In this document: positions 25,852 to 34,384 of the stretch, piece by piece
Layout of the letters: each line of letters starts with the position of its first letter
How positions within the stretch are numbered: position 1 is the stretch's first letter
Source: Paenibacillus sp. FSL H7-0326
GTDB taxonomy: Bacteria > Bacillota > Bacilli > Paenibacillales > Paenibacillaceae
Assembly (NCBI RefSeq): GCF_001955535.1
Contig: NZ_MPVN01000007.1
Span: 88,534-152,533 of the forward strand
Direction of reading: 5' to 3'
Length of the DNA: 64,000 bases
Translations under genes and position numbers: made by a program
Notes under the pieces: generated by a model
What the model saw: the letters and a program-made list of their open reading frames with translations, nothing else
Told to the model about the DNA's origin: nothing
The model's database searches: none

Positions 25852-25887
25852 AAGAAGGGCCCACAAATTCGTTTGTGGGCCCTTCTT
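25852..25887 (-). terminator. Terminator of the PBP gene, target of the intron
   Basis: Perfect 16-bp stem AAGAAGGGCCCACAAA / TTTGTGGGCCCTTCTT with a 4-base loop, starting right after the stop codon. The normal T-run is displaced by the intron, which begins 3 bases after the stem. Confidence 0.9.
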
Positions 25888-25888
25888 G

Positions 25889-27898
25889 TTATTTATCTCT
25901 GTTCTCTTTACCTTTAGGTACTCCATCAAGTCCATAGACTTGGTCATAAGCGTCGAAGATTTTACGTGCTACAGGAGCCGCGCTACTAGAACCGAATCCA
26001 CCTTCAGGTATAACTACCGCTACAGCCAATTTCGGATTCTCGCGAGGAGCAAACGCGATGAATACCCCATTATCAATAACATTTTTATTGCCGTTATGCC
26101 ATATTTCTTGCTGAGATGTTCCTGTTTTACGAGCAAAATCATAAGGGAAATCATTAAAAGCCATACTTACATTTGTTTTCATCCCCTTATGAACTGTATC
26201 CCAGTAGACATCGTCAAACTTCACTTCATTTAGCACTTTGGGTTCGATCTTTTTAACCACATTACCTTCAGCGTCGCGAATTTCTTTAACTAAATGCGGC
26301 TCCATTCGCTTTCCTTTGTTAGCAAGTGTTACTGCAAATTGTGCAAGTTGCATAGTAGTATATTTGCCTTGCTGACCAAATGAAGCAAAAGCAAGTCGTG
26401 AGAGTGAAGTTTCACCTTCATTCTTGTACTCAAGTAAACCTTCAAACTCTTTAGGGAGATCCACTCCTGTTTCTACCCCGAGCCCGAACTCTTTCATATA
26501 TTCATCCCAAATGCCAATACCTTCACTTCCGTAACGTTTCCAAAGTTCCTCACCAATCAAGTCTACCATAAATGCATTCGAAGAATGTTCTATTGCGGTT
26601 GCAGCAGAAAGCGGTCCATATACATGATTCTGAGAGTTTGTAACATCAGAGTTATCACGACCGAAATAGGCTACTCCTCTGTCTTGATAAACGATCCCAT
26701 TAGGTGAGAAAAAACCTTCCTTTAAACCGATTAACACACTAAGCGGTTTAACAGTTGACCCTAATAGCACTGTGGACTCGGGATGTGTACCGCTATCATC
26801 AGGCGGAAAAGATTCAACTGTACCATTCCTATAGATATACTTAATCTTGTCGTAGTCCCAAGGTGCATTTGGATCGTAATCAGGCATACTTGCCATTGCC
26901 ACTACGTTACCAGTATCTACTTCCATCGCTACAGCAAAACCGGTTTTAGCGTTCTCATGGTATCTGCCAGAAACCCGATTTTTATGTAGCCAGTCAAGTT
27001 GTTCCATGATTGCTTCTTCTGTAGCTAATTGAATATCCTTATGAATGGAGGAAATCAAATCATGTCCTTTTTCAGGGGGATGGATAGTAGTTCCTTCTTC
27101 CGGTAAATTTAAGGGATTTATCGGTATTTGGCTGTATCCTGCTTTACCCCGAAGAACATCTTGATATTGTCTTTCTAGTCCATCTACCCCAACATATTCA
27201 AGCTCAGAATAAACTAGTCCTGGGTCGGTTTGAGCACTATTAGCTTTATCAATAGCTTCGTATTCTGATAAAGTTTTAGATGTCTTGAATGTTTTCAAAT
27301 ATCCAAGAGCTTGCACTGCTACCGTATCTTCATCATATTTGCGTACACTTTCCTCAATAACACTTACTCCTGGAAAATCCGTCTTATGCTGCAAGAAATA
27401 AGCTATTTCTTCTTCTGACAAATCTGCTTTGATTAGTCTAGGTGTATATCCATGTGTCTGTGTATAGTTAAGATCCATTGCAATAATAATGTCATCAGCG
27501 GTCATTGGTTCACTTTCTTTATCTTTGTGCTCTTCAAATACTTTTGCGATCTTATCGGCAATTTCGATCACTTCAGCACGGTTCGGATTCACCGAACCAT
27601 CACTTGGTTCTCTATAATTTTTATATAAGGTTATATATAGGGATTGGATGGAATCTGAATACGCTAATTTAGTTTCAGCGGTCGCATCATAAATTGTACC
27701 TCTAACTGGAAGTAAGGGAATATTTTTTGTCACACTATTAATCTCTTGTTGAGCAAGAACAGGACCTTCTACAAATTGTAGTACTGCTAATCGAATTATT
27801 ATAACTGAAAAGATAACAAATGAACTAAAAAAGAAAAGATTCAAACGAAAGCTAAAACGGCGTTTTTTAGATAATTCCTCTATATCATTCTGTTCCAT
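25889..27898 (-). CDS. Class B penicillin-binding protein (PBP2/PBP H type)
   Basis: A 669-residue transpeptidase for cell-wall crosslinking. I choose the ATG at 27898 (GAGG 6 bases upstream); an in-frame ATG at 27928 has no Shine-Dalgarno. One N-terminal membrane helix (about 20-42, FFFSSFVIFSVIIIRLAVLQ) anchors it. The dimerisation domain (about 60-310) includes RGTIYDATAETKLA and DGLERQYQDVLRGKAGY. The catalytic domain shows all three motifs: STVK (in LLGSTVKPLSVLIGL), SSN (EHSSNAFM) and KTGT (FARKTGTSQQ). Length and layout suit the PbpA/PbpH rod-shape family. It lies in accessory DNA without mreBCD, so it may be an extra copy. Confidence 0.93.
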   Translation of the reverse strand: MEQNDIEELSKKRRFSFRLNLFFFSSFVIFSVIIIRLAVLQFVEGPVLAQQEINSVTKNIPLLPVRGTIYDATAETKLAYSDSIQSLYITLYKNYREPSDGSVNPNRAEVIEIADKIAKVFEEHKDKESEPMTADDIIIAMDLNYTQTHGYTPRLIKADLSEEEIAYFLQHKTDFPGVSVIEESVRKYDEDTVAVQALGYLKTFKTSKTLSEYEAIDKANSAQTDPGLVYSELEYVGVDGLERQYQDVLRGKAGYSQIPINPLNLPEEGTTIHPPEKGHDLISSIHKDIQLATEEAIMEQLDWLHKNRVSGRYHENAKTGFAVAMEVDTGNVVAMASMPDYDPNAPWDYDKIKYIYRNGTVESFPPDDSGTHPESTVLLGSTVKPLSVLIGLKEGFFSPNGIVYQDRGVAYFGRDNSDVTNSQNHVYGPLSAATAIEHSSNAFMVDLIGEELWKRYGSEGIGIWDEYMKEFGLGVETGVDLPKEFEGLLEYKNEGETSLSRLAFASFGQQGKYTTMQLAQFAVTLANKGKRMEPHLVKEIRDAEGNVVKKIEPKVLNEVKFDDVYWDTVHKGMKTNVSMAFNDFPYDFARKTGTSQQEIWHNGNKNVIDNGVFIAFAPRENPKLAVAVVIPEGGFGSSSAAPVARKIFDAYDQVYGLDGVPKGKENRDK

Positions 27899-28135
27899 AA
27901 AAAACCTCGCTTTTACCTTTTTAAACATATATAATACTTATTTTACTATTAGTAGTATTCAAACACAATAATTACAAATTTTTAGATCTAAATGTATTTT
28001 ATGATGAGATTGCTGAGAGTTAGTTAAGCGTTAGACAGAACCTCCTAGTTCATACTGAACGAGTATACTGCCCCGAGATAGGAGTATATGTTATTATTTA
28101 AGAGAAACATAATTGTTTAGACGGAGTGTGATAAT

Positions 28136-28666
28136 ATGGTTGTTTCTATACGGAAATTACGAATCACATTTATTATATTACTGATAGGTATTGATTTGGT
28201 TTGGTTCTTCGCATCCATAGTAGAGTTTGACATTACACTCTTTAAAAAAAGCAATTATACCATTCCAATCATCCTACACATCCTTCTTTTAATTTTGATA
28301 GCTAGAAAAAGTGAAGGTAACAGATTAATTACTTTAGTAATAATCATTACACTTTCCTTTTTTCTTCTAATTAAACATTCTTTTACCCCCATATTCCATC
28401 CGTTTAGTTTTGAACACGTCACTATTCCTGCAAATAAGGGAAGTGTTATAGTCGAAAGTCGACCAGACTTGGTTTATTCTAGTGTTAAATATTATCGTGT
28501 TTATCAAACAAAAATTGCAGGACTTTTTTTAACTGAACTAACGACTAAAGAAGTGATAATTGACATTTCTAAAGGTGAATTTTTTGACATTAATTCTTCA
28601 GAATTGACTAAGGATACCGTCACATTCGATACCCTCAAGGGTAAACGGACCTTTAGTCTTAAATGA
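28136..28666 (+). CDS. Membrane protein of unknown function
   Basis: A 176-residue protein with three hydrophobic helices in the first 85 residues (FIILLIGIDLVWFFASIVEF; YTIPIILHILLLILIA; LITLVIIITLSFFLLI), then an extracytoplasmic beta-rich domain of about 90 residues (IPANKGSVIVESRPDLVYSS to the end). The ATG at 28136 has only a weak ribosome binding site (GGAGTG). It is divergent from the PBP gene. I do not recognise a named family. Confidence 0.65.
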   Translation: MVVSIRKLRITFIILLIGIDLVWFFASIVEFDITLFKKSNYTIPIILHILLLILIARKSEGNRLITLVIIITLSFFLLIKHSFTPIFHPFSFEHVTIPANKGSVIVESRPDLVYSSVKYYRVYQTKIAGLFLTELTTKEVIIDISKGEFFDINSSELTKDTVTFDTLKGKRTFSLK

Positions 28667-29003
28667 CGGGACTGTCTGAGGAGTTCCTTTAGGGCAGTGG
28701 CTTTGCAGCCGAAGGCGTTTCAAACGGCATGTCTATGTGAAAAGACCAACTTCATTCAAAGAAACCCATTGTATTTTCCCGAGATGTTGAACATAAGCTG
28801 ATTCGTTCGGACGATCCTGGAATGCCTCTGTACGAAAAATTTCTTTATTTCTTTTATCAAAGACAATTAAGTTACCTTACAACAGTTATTGTGTGTGTGC
28901 CCCGACAATACTAACTAAATTCCCACAGCAGACTCATGGTCGATATCAATTTATCCGAGGCCGATCCCACTTGAGGTCTGCTTCCCCCAAGCTATGGAAC
29001 TAA
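28667..29003. other. Intergenic stretch with gene debris
   Basis: No intact gene. A start-less plus-strand frame at about 28745-28915 (KKPIVFSRDVEHKLIRSDDP and onward, then PLYEKFLYFFYQRQ) looks like the remnant of a lost protein gene that I cannot identify. Confidence 0.35.
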
Positions 29004-29447
29004 TTATTCATCTCTCACGTCCAATTGTATGGTTTCCTGCAAAAATCCTTCCCTATTCTCAGTAAATCGATAAACCTCAATCTCGGCAATGGAGTCATCC
29101 AGCCATGTAATATCAAATCTATCCAGAGAGTCTAAATCAAAATCGTCAAACTCTTTGAAGTTTTTCAATGGCGAAGCATATTTCCCGTAATATATACGCA
29201 ATGAAGAATAAGCATATCGAACATTCCTATCTTTCACATCCACAACTTTCGAACTTGTCTCCTGCAGGTCAATTGTATGAATGTTATTAGGCGAGTGACT
29301 CACTGTAATTGATGTTTCAATATAAGGAGCATAATTATCAACTTCCTTCTCCCATTTTGCTGTTGAGGAGCAACCACTAAGCACAGCTAACAATCCTGTG
29401 ATAAGCATACTTAATTTCAGTAATCGATTTAGTTTCTTGTATTCCAT
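29004..29447 (-). CDS. Small lipoprotein of unknown function
   Basis: A 147-residue lipoprotein. The ATG at 29447 is chosen for its site AGGGGAG at 9 bases spacing. The signal ends in the lipobox VLSGCSS. The rest is a small soluble domain with many Asp and aromatic residues (FKEFDDFDLDSLDRFDITWL, DDSIAEIEVYRF). No family recognised. A copy of the repeat head lies just upstream at 29485. Confidence 0.7.
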   Translation of the reverse strand: MEYKKLNRLLKLSMLITGLLAVLSGCSSTAKWEKEVDNYAPYIETSITVSHSPNNIHTIDLQETSSKVVDVKDRNVRYAYSSLRIYYGKYASPLKNFKEFDDFDLDSLDRFDITWLDDSIAEIEVYRFTENREGFLQETIQLDVRDE

Positions 29448-29484
29448 ATTAGATTTCTCCCCTATTGCTTGATTATTCAATTAA

Positions 29485-29507
29485 CGTTTCCCGTTAGCTT
29501 AATGAAT
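29485..29507 (+). repeat. Short copy of the repeat head
   Basis: CGTTTCCCGTTAGCTTAATG matches the head of the longer structured repeats, without the GTTCTTGTCC part. Confidence 0.55.
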
Positions 29508-29768
29508 TATGATACGGTTCACCGTGCTGTCTGTAACGGCAAGATTTAAGGCAATCCTTTCGTGAGTGAATTGTCCTTTGTTCAATCTCTTATATTACGC
29601 CGTATGCAGATAACGTACTAATGGCCTCTATAGTCACTCGACCACGTCACTCAAATTCTGAAGCAGACCCTGAAGCTTCCCAGCTAATAGGCCAACCGCC
29701 ATCCGTTCCGACACGGATAGAAGATAGTTACGTACTTTATTAGGTATATTTAAAGCAATAAAAGTGAT

Positions 29769-30047
29769 CTAACATATGGTCCTGAGCCCTGTAGTTATTT
29801 CACCATTTTGGTCATTAACATAGTCAGTTCCGTTCTCACAGTTTTCTTTGTTGTTCCATTTAATTGTATACTTGTTACCCTTGTGATTAATAGATATTAT
29901 TTCAACTTTACCAATGAGCTTAGTGTTCTCTTTTATCACAATTGATTTTGCTTCCTCTTCGGAAATTTTCGGCTCAGAGAAGTTGTTACAGGCACTCATT
30001 ACTAAAATTAAAAATAGAGAAAACGCTAAAAAAATTCTCTTCTCCAT
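29769..30047 (-). CDS. Small lipoprotein (92 residues)
   Basis: Signal MEKRIFLAFSLFLILVMSAC with lipobox VMSAC, then a domain with KISEEEAKSIVIKENT followed by strand-rich KYTIKWNNKENC. Such short lipoproteins with an EEA-type start recall PepSY-like or YusW-like modules, but the match is weak. GGAGGTGG lies 7 bases before the ATG. It has two further cysteines near the C-terminus (NKENCENG and TIC) that could form a disulfide. Confidence 0.72.
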   Translation of the reverse strand: MEKRIFLAFSLFLILVMSACNNFSEPKISEEEAKSIVIKENTKLIGKVEIISINHKGNKYTIKWNNKENCENGTDYVNDQNGEITTGLRTIC

Positions 30048-30344
30048 AAAATTTCCACCTCCATATTCAATTAGACGCTATCACTATTGTTGAAGTTTCA
30101 AACAATAACTTTTCTTTACCTAATTAGTACAAACATATTGCTAGATGCAATAATCTTTTAGAAAAATGCCTTCCAAAAAGAGCTAAAAGCTATGACGAAA
30201 TCCAAAATCCCCCCATCTCGTAGAGGTGAAAATCAAGTTCAAGCATTAAGGAACAGCGCGATCTAGTTCGTAAAGAATCTGAACGGGGAGGGAAACGCAT
30301 AGAGAAAGATAATAAACAGTATAAGTCTGAGTAATTCAATCAAT
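30048..30344. other. Decayed stretch with remnant of a helical protein
   Basis: A plus-strand fragment near 30251-30333 reads KEQRDLVRKESERGGKRI then EKDNKQYKSE before a stop, with frameshifts upstream. It looks like the end of a lost gene. Nothing else is evident. Confidence 0.35.
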
Positions 30345-30556
30345 TAATGAAAGTTAACACAAATTCAGACAACTTTTAAGGGCTAATCCTCTGTAGTTTA
30401 TTGGATCATGTAGCCTAAAGTTCAATGAATACGATGCTTGTTATACCAAGTTTACGTAGTCAAATAGCTCTAACTTATCTGATGAATAACTCTGTCTTCA
30501 TGATTCTAAACGTAGCTGCAGCGACTGCGTTATCATAAGGACGTCCTTCATGCTTA
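30345..30556 (-). pseudogene. IS3-family transposase, C-terminal remnant
   Basis: The minus strand encodes KHEGRPYDNAVAAATFRIMK then TELF, the conserved G-x-PxDNA ... E end of the IS3 integrase core. After a frameshift it reads LELFDYVN, and further on HDPINYRGLALK, the usual C-terminal tail. It is truncated upstream and interrupted by stops, so inactive. Confidence 0.8.
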
Positions 30557-30933
30557 GTGATCAACTGATCTGGAAAGTCGCTAGTGTCTCACCGATCAGT
30601 TTGTTTTTGAACTCACTGAACGGTCGGTATGGAACAACTATTTGTCGGAGATCCCTTGTCAGAGGCAAAGGCACGGACGACTCGAGTTGCATCCTTGTTA
30701 GGAGCCGCTCTAATATTGGGGTAGTACCAGCGTTGCTGACACCACCCACAAACCGGATGGATAAAAGTGTAGGAACCATCCTACGACGAAGGAAGGAACC
30801 TCGGAATTCAAACCGAGTACGTAGAGCAGCTGCTTAACGTGTTAAATTACTCCAAGCGTACAAAATTAAGCAATCTCGCCCATCCAACATGCCTTTCCTT
30901 AAGGTACCGTTCAGCGCAATTGACCTTAAAGTA
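30557..30933. other. Unassigned stretch with open frames on both strands
   Basis: A minus-strand frame (30561-30779) reads VSNAGTTPILERLLTRMQLE and then further unrecognised sequence, and a plus-strand frame (30550-30837) overlaps it. Neither has a ribosome binding site or a family I recognise; it may be further transposon debris. Confidence 0.3.
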
Positions 30934-31233
30934 ACCTGCCCGTTAGCTTAATGAAACAGGTGTTAAATTTCAGTTAGATATTTATCTAATCGGTAATCGG
31001 CCCATGTTCTTGTCCTTTTCGGCAATCGGTACAAGTTCTTGTCCTACCTTGTGCGCATTTCAAATCCAAATGGTACGCAATGACAGCCAGCACAGAAATC
31101 GCTCGTAAGCCATCTATTCCTGGCATATAACGCTTCTTCGCTTGATCTGCTTGGGACAAGAACTTGCACCGATAAAATAAAAAAGCCGCTAAAATTAGCG
31201 ACTTCGATGGGAACATGTTCTTGTCCCTCGACA
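30934..31233 (+). repeat. Structured repeat interrupted by an acyltransferase gene fragment (copy B)
   Basis: Head CCTGCCCGTTAGCTTAATGA, then TTAGATATTTATCTAATCGG, then the arm ATCGGTACAAGTTCTTGTCC (31025-31044). The opposite arm GGGACAAGAACTTGCACCGAT ends at 31173. The 8-base loop seen in other copies is replaced by about 107 bases, whose minus strand encodes RYMPGIDGLRAISVLAVIAY, the N-terminus of an OafA-type acyltransferase. The tail with GCCGCTAAAATTAGCG and CATGTTCTTGTCCCTCGACA follows. Confidence 0.85.
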
Positions 31234-31528
31234 TTCCTGTCTAAGGACAAAACTCATTTTTTTTATGTTGAGTCGAATATTTTCATTTTTATATATGCAT
31301 TCGTATTTGTTAAACAGTGTCGTCTCAATATTTTCAACATGTTGGTACTCAACGTAAGTTCTTAACTCAACAGTACTACATTTGAGAGCAATTTTCGGAA
31401 ACGCCCGATCTCTCATTTTAATTACTTCTTTCCAAGAAGGAACACTGATCTCTTCACATCCCTTCCCTGCTATATCAAATCATGCACCGAAGAAATTTTC
31501 ACTGAATTGGGTGACTAATTTCTCAAGA

Positions 31529-31565
31529 ACCGACTTCAATGGGACCATGTTCTTGTCCCTCGACA
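31529..31565 (+). repeat. Tail fragment of the structured repeat
   Basis: CGACTTCAATGGGACCATGT followed by TCTTGTCCCTCGACAC is the 3' end of the repeat family without the rest. Confidence 0.7.
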
Positions 31566-31637
31566 CTTTACGTTAAATCTACTGAATGCCCGAAAATATT
31601 TGATTTACGTGCTTTCTTAAGACCTGGTTTTTTACGC

Positions 31638-31672
31638 TCATAAAGAAGCACAGGCCATTATCAGCCTGTGCT
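31638..31672 (-). terminator. Terminator after monooxygenase 1
   Basis: AGCACAGGC / GCCTGTGCT with an 8-base loop, followed on the minus strand by TTCTTTAT. It lies 15 bases beyond the stop. Confidence 0.72.
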
Positions 31673-31686
31673 CTATATTACTTCTA

Positions 31687-33018
31687 TTAAGATAATCGTT
31701 TATCTACACCATATTGATAGGGCACACCAAGATTTTCTCTTAATGTCTCTCCATCATAATCTTCATGGAATACACCACGTTCCTGTAAGATAGGGACCAC
31801 TTCTTCTACAAAACGTTTTAAGTCGGTTTCATAAGCATCTGGTAGTATCCAAAAGCCATCTGCTGCGCCACTTTCAAACCATTCAGTTAGGTGATCCGCA
31901 GTGTCTTTTGCATCACCTAATGTTGCAGGATGGTAATCAATCACAGAATGATAAATGATATCGCGCAATGTCCAACCTTCACGCGCCACCTTTAAAACAT
32001 TCTCAGCACGAGGATCAGAGTAACGGTCGATTTTTACCTTGTCTAAAAGTTCTGGTGCGATCGGGCGTTCTAAATCTTCAGGAGTGAAGCTGATTCCTAA
32101 TATCATTCCGATATGAAATGCACGTTGTTGTACTATATTTTCATCCATAAAACTTGCGTGACGATCTATTGCTTCACGTTTAGAATTTGCAACAACCGGC
32201 ATGAGTCCTGCGATAAATTTAATCTCATCTGGATTTCGACCCGCGTCTATCGCAACCTGGCGTAGTGCATTTCTTGTAGCAATACCTTGTTCTATCGTCC
32301 ACACTTCACCAATCATTGCACTCGCATAGCGTCCTGCAAACACAATACTATTTGGAGATCCACCAGAGTGAAAGATGACCGGTTGTCCTTGTGGTGAAGG
32401 TGGAATTGGCAAGGCTCCATTTGCCTGTATATGTTTACCAGATATATGAACAGGTTTTACTTGGCTATAATCCGCAAATACACCGGTTTCTTTATCAGCT
32501 TTTAGAGCATCTTTTCCCCATGTTGCCCATAAGTGCTGTACAGTTTCTACGAACTCATAATGACTTTCATAACGTGATCTACTATCCATTAGTTTTACAC
32601 CAAAGTTTTCTGCTACCTTTGGACTTGATCCCGTAACAGCATTCCAAGCAATACGTCCACCACTCATTAAATCCATCCCTTTAAATTGACGTGCTAAAGT
32701 AAAAGGATTATTCCACTGAGTATGTACAGTTGACGCCACACCAATGTGTTTTGTTTGTTGTAATATTGCAGTGGCAGTAATGATAGGTTCAAGCGTCATC
32801 GATGGCACCTCCCTGTTATCATTGGGTATTGCTCCAGGGAAATCACCTACAAATATAAATTGAAATTTACCTTTTTCAGCAAGTTGAGCATAGCGAATAT
32901 CTGCATTAATATCTGGATAAGTAGTCACATTGACACCCTCACTTTTCCAAGCTTTAGCATTTGCACCGTATGCCCCTGTAAATCCTAAACCAAGCAACAT
33001 TTGTTTTTTTTCAGACAT
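31687..33018 (-). CDS. NtaA/SnaA/DszA-family FMN-dependent monooxygenase 1
   Basis: A 443-residue bacterial-luciferase-fold enzyme of the NtaA group, which uses reduced FMN from a partner reductase to oxidise xenobiotics, sulfur compounds or amino acid derivatives. Family marks are LMSGGRIAWNAVTGSSPKVAENFG, then PPSPQGQPVIFHSGGSPNS (the flavin phosphate region), and the C-terminal VVPILQERGVFHEDYDGETL and YQYG. The ATG follows GGGGG at 8 bases. It is transcribed towards lower coordinates from a region with a TTAGCATGCTAA palindrome at 33288. Substrate not deducible. Confidence 0.94.
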   Translation of the reverse strand: MSEKKQMLLGLGFTGAYGANAKAWKSEGVNVTTYPDINADIRYAQLAEKGKFQFIFVGDFPGAIPNDNREVPSMTLEPIITATAILQQTKHIGVASTVHTQWNNPFTLARQFKGMDLMSGGRIAWNAVTGSSPKVAENFGVKLMDSRSRYESHYEFVETVQHLWATWGKDALKADKETGVFADYSQVKPVHISGKHIQANGALPIPPSPQGQPVIFHSGGSPNSIVFAGRYASAMIGEVWTIEQGIATRNALRQVAIDAGRNPDEIKFIAGLMPVVANSKREAIDRHASFMDENIVQQRAFHIGMILGISFTPEDLERPIAPELLDKVKIDRYSDPRAENVLKVAREGWTLRDIIYHSVIDYHPATLGDAKDTADHLTEWFESGAADGFWILPDAYETDLKRFVEEVVPILQERGVFHEDYDGETLRENLGVPYQYGVDKRLS

Positions 33019-33287
33019 AAATAAATCCCCCTAATTTATTTTCATATGGTATCTACTTGCTAATATGACTCAAAAATAAATAGACAATAACGAGTCAAAC
33101 GTTCTATAAATATCTACAATCTTTAATCTTATATTTCCTAATCATTTAATCTGATCTGATTCATTTAAATACGTGGGTCAACGCCTAGCTGATAATCTAG
33201 ATTGTTGGCATGTTTAACGAGACAGCTTTAAACATAGCATTGACAATTTAATGAATTTCAGTAGATCGATCAAAACGAAAATAATAC

Positions 33288-33299
33288 TTAGCATGCTAA
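33288..33299. promoter_or_regulatory. Palindrome TTAGCATGCTAA upstream of monooxygenase 1
   Basis: Perfect 12-base palindrome, identical to the two copies at 39501-39541, in front of another monooxygenase. On the minus strand a TATTAT box lies a few bases downstream of it. It is 270 bases before the monooxygenase start, so a long leader or an upstream lost gene must be assumed. Confidence 0.6.
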
Positions 33300-33303
33300 A
33301 TAT

Positions 33304-33342
33304 CAGCGACTTTGAATAGAACTATGTTCTTGTCCCGCGACA
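33304..33342 (+). repeat. Tail fragment of the structured repeat
   Basis: CAGCGACTTTGAATAGAACT followed by ATGTTCTTGTCCCGCGACA: a degraded copy of the repeat tail, immediately beside the TTAGCATGCTAA palindrome. Confidence 0.6.
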
Positions 33343-33368
33343 TTTGTTGTTTTTTTCTTAAAAATAAT

Positions 33369-33408
33369 AAAGTTCCCTATATGCCCTTTTTTACATAAAG
33401 TTCCCTAC
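33369..33408. repeat. Direct repeat TAAAGTTCCCTA, two copies
   Basis: TAAAGTTCCCTA occurs at 33369-33380 and 33397-33408, 28 bases apart, next to a tyrosine recombinase fragment. Spaced short repeats beside a recombinase gene can be core or arm sites of an integrating element; this is suggestive only. Confidence 0.5.
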
Positions 33409-33424
33409 TTCATGTAAATTAAAT

Positions 33425-33541
33425 TTACGGAGCAAATTTTGAGCTTTTTCCCTCAAAAGCATACGCACGCAATGTATTCGGGCTAAACCCATGAATTCGT
33501 TTATCTGCCTCATATTGATTCCAAAGTTCACTTAAAATCAT
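33425..33541 (-). pseudogene. Tyrosine recombinase, N-terminal fragment (38 codons)
   Basis: The minus strand from ATG at 33541 encodes MILSELWNQYEADKRIHGFS followed by PNTLRAYAFE, the SAM-like core-binding start of phage-type integrases (the PNTLRAY motif is characteristic). After about 30 residues the match ends and a stop follows. The catalytic domain is absent, so it is a remnant of an integrated element. Confidence 0.75.
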
Positions 33542-33705
33542 AATAAAACCTCCTATAAGAGCAATTAATTCTAGTTTGCTTCAAATAAGAATCCTTGCCA
33601 TGTCGTCATAATTCGCATGCCCCTCAGATCGGTAAGACATGATTTTTTACCGTCAGAAATACTTCCACTTTAGCTAATTCGCTGTACCTTCCTTCAAAAT
33701 GGCAA

Positions 33706-33927
33706 TTATCCTATATTACCATTCATAAAATACCAGCGGTCACCTCTATTATGAAGGTTCCCTTTTTTCTTCAGGGTCCTTAATTTTTTGAAAATAGAAG
33801 CTTGCGAATTCGTTTCTTCCGTTACTAATAAATCGTTTGTTTTTGAATCCAAACATGAAACAATCTTCTTTGCGCTTATTCCTGGGTGTTCTTTTATACA
33901 AGTGAGGATAATGTCCTCAATTTCCAT
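33706..33927 (-). CDS. Small winged-helix-like protein
   Basis: A 73-residue protein: IEDIILTCIKEHPGISAKKI, then ASIFKKLRTLKKKGNLHNRG and DRWYF. This helix, helix-turn-helix, basic wing pattern suggests a small DNA-binding protein or an antitoxin-like protein. The ATG at 33927 follows GGAGAG on the minus strand. No partner toxin is adjacent. Family not recognised with certainty. Confidence 0.55.
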   Translation of the reverse strand: MEIEDIILTCIKEHPGISAKKIVSCLDSKTNDLLVTEETNSQASIFKKLRTLKKKGNLHNRGDRWYFMNGNIG

Positions 33928-33983
33928 TGGTTACATCTCTCCTCTATTTAATCAAAGTATAATCTATTTTCGGCTCTTCAAAT

Positions 33984-34290
33984 TCATATTGAATATCTAT
34001 TTTCTGGAAAATAGAGTCCCAAATAACCACCCAAAGTATATGATTCATATTCTTTACGGAAAATACCTTTTTCTTGTAAAATAGGAACCACCAAGTCAAC
34101 AAAATCTTTTAGACCTGTTGGATATTCTTGTCGTACCAACAACATATCTATGGCACCCGCTTCATACCATTCCTGAACTTGATCGGCTACTTTCTCTGCC
34201 GAACCAAAAAATAACGTCGCAATAATAAAATCTGCTGCGGATCGCCCTTCTAAATCAACCCGTGCGTAGCGGATGTTCGCCTCAATTTTC
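33984..34290 (-). pseudogene. C-terminal fragment of another NtaA-type monooxygenase
   Basis: The minus strand reads EANIRYARVDLEGRSAADFI, then VADQVQEWYEAGAIDMLLV, and VVPILQEKGIFRKEYESYTL before a stop at 33984. This is the usual last 95 residues of the NtaA family. It is low-GC, unlike the complete GC-rich paralogue whose coding region ends at 34385, and it is cut at about 34290 where GC-rich DNA begins. The rest of this gene is missing. Confidence 0.85.
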
Positions 34291-34384
34291 GCTACGCACG
34301 GATCGACTAGCGGGGCGCGCTAGGCGTTTTTCAGTACCTACTACCCGTCGATGAGCGCCATACTGCAGATGATCTTCTGGTCTA

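Noticed and set aside
30780..30880. Stretch resembling a tRNA (TTCAAA and an AGAGCAGCTGC motif)
   Set aside because: No acceptor stem or complete cloverleaf can be drawn on either strand.
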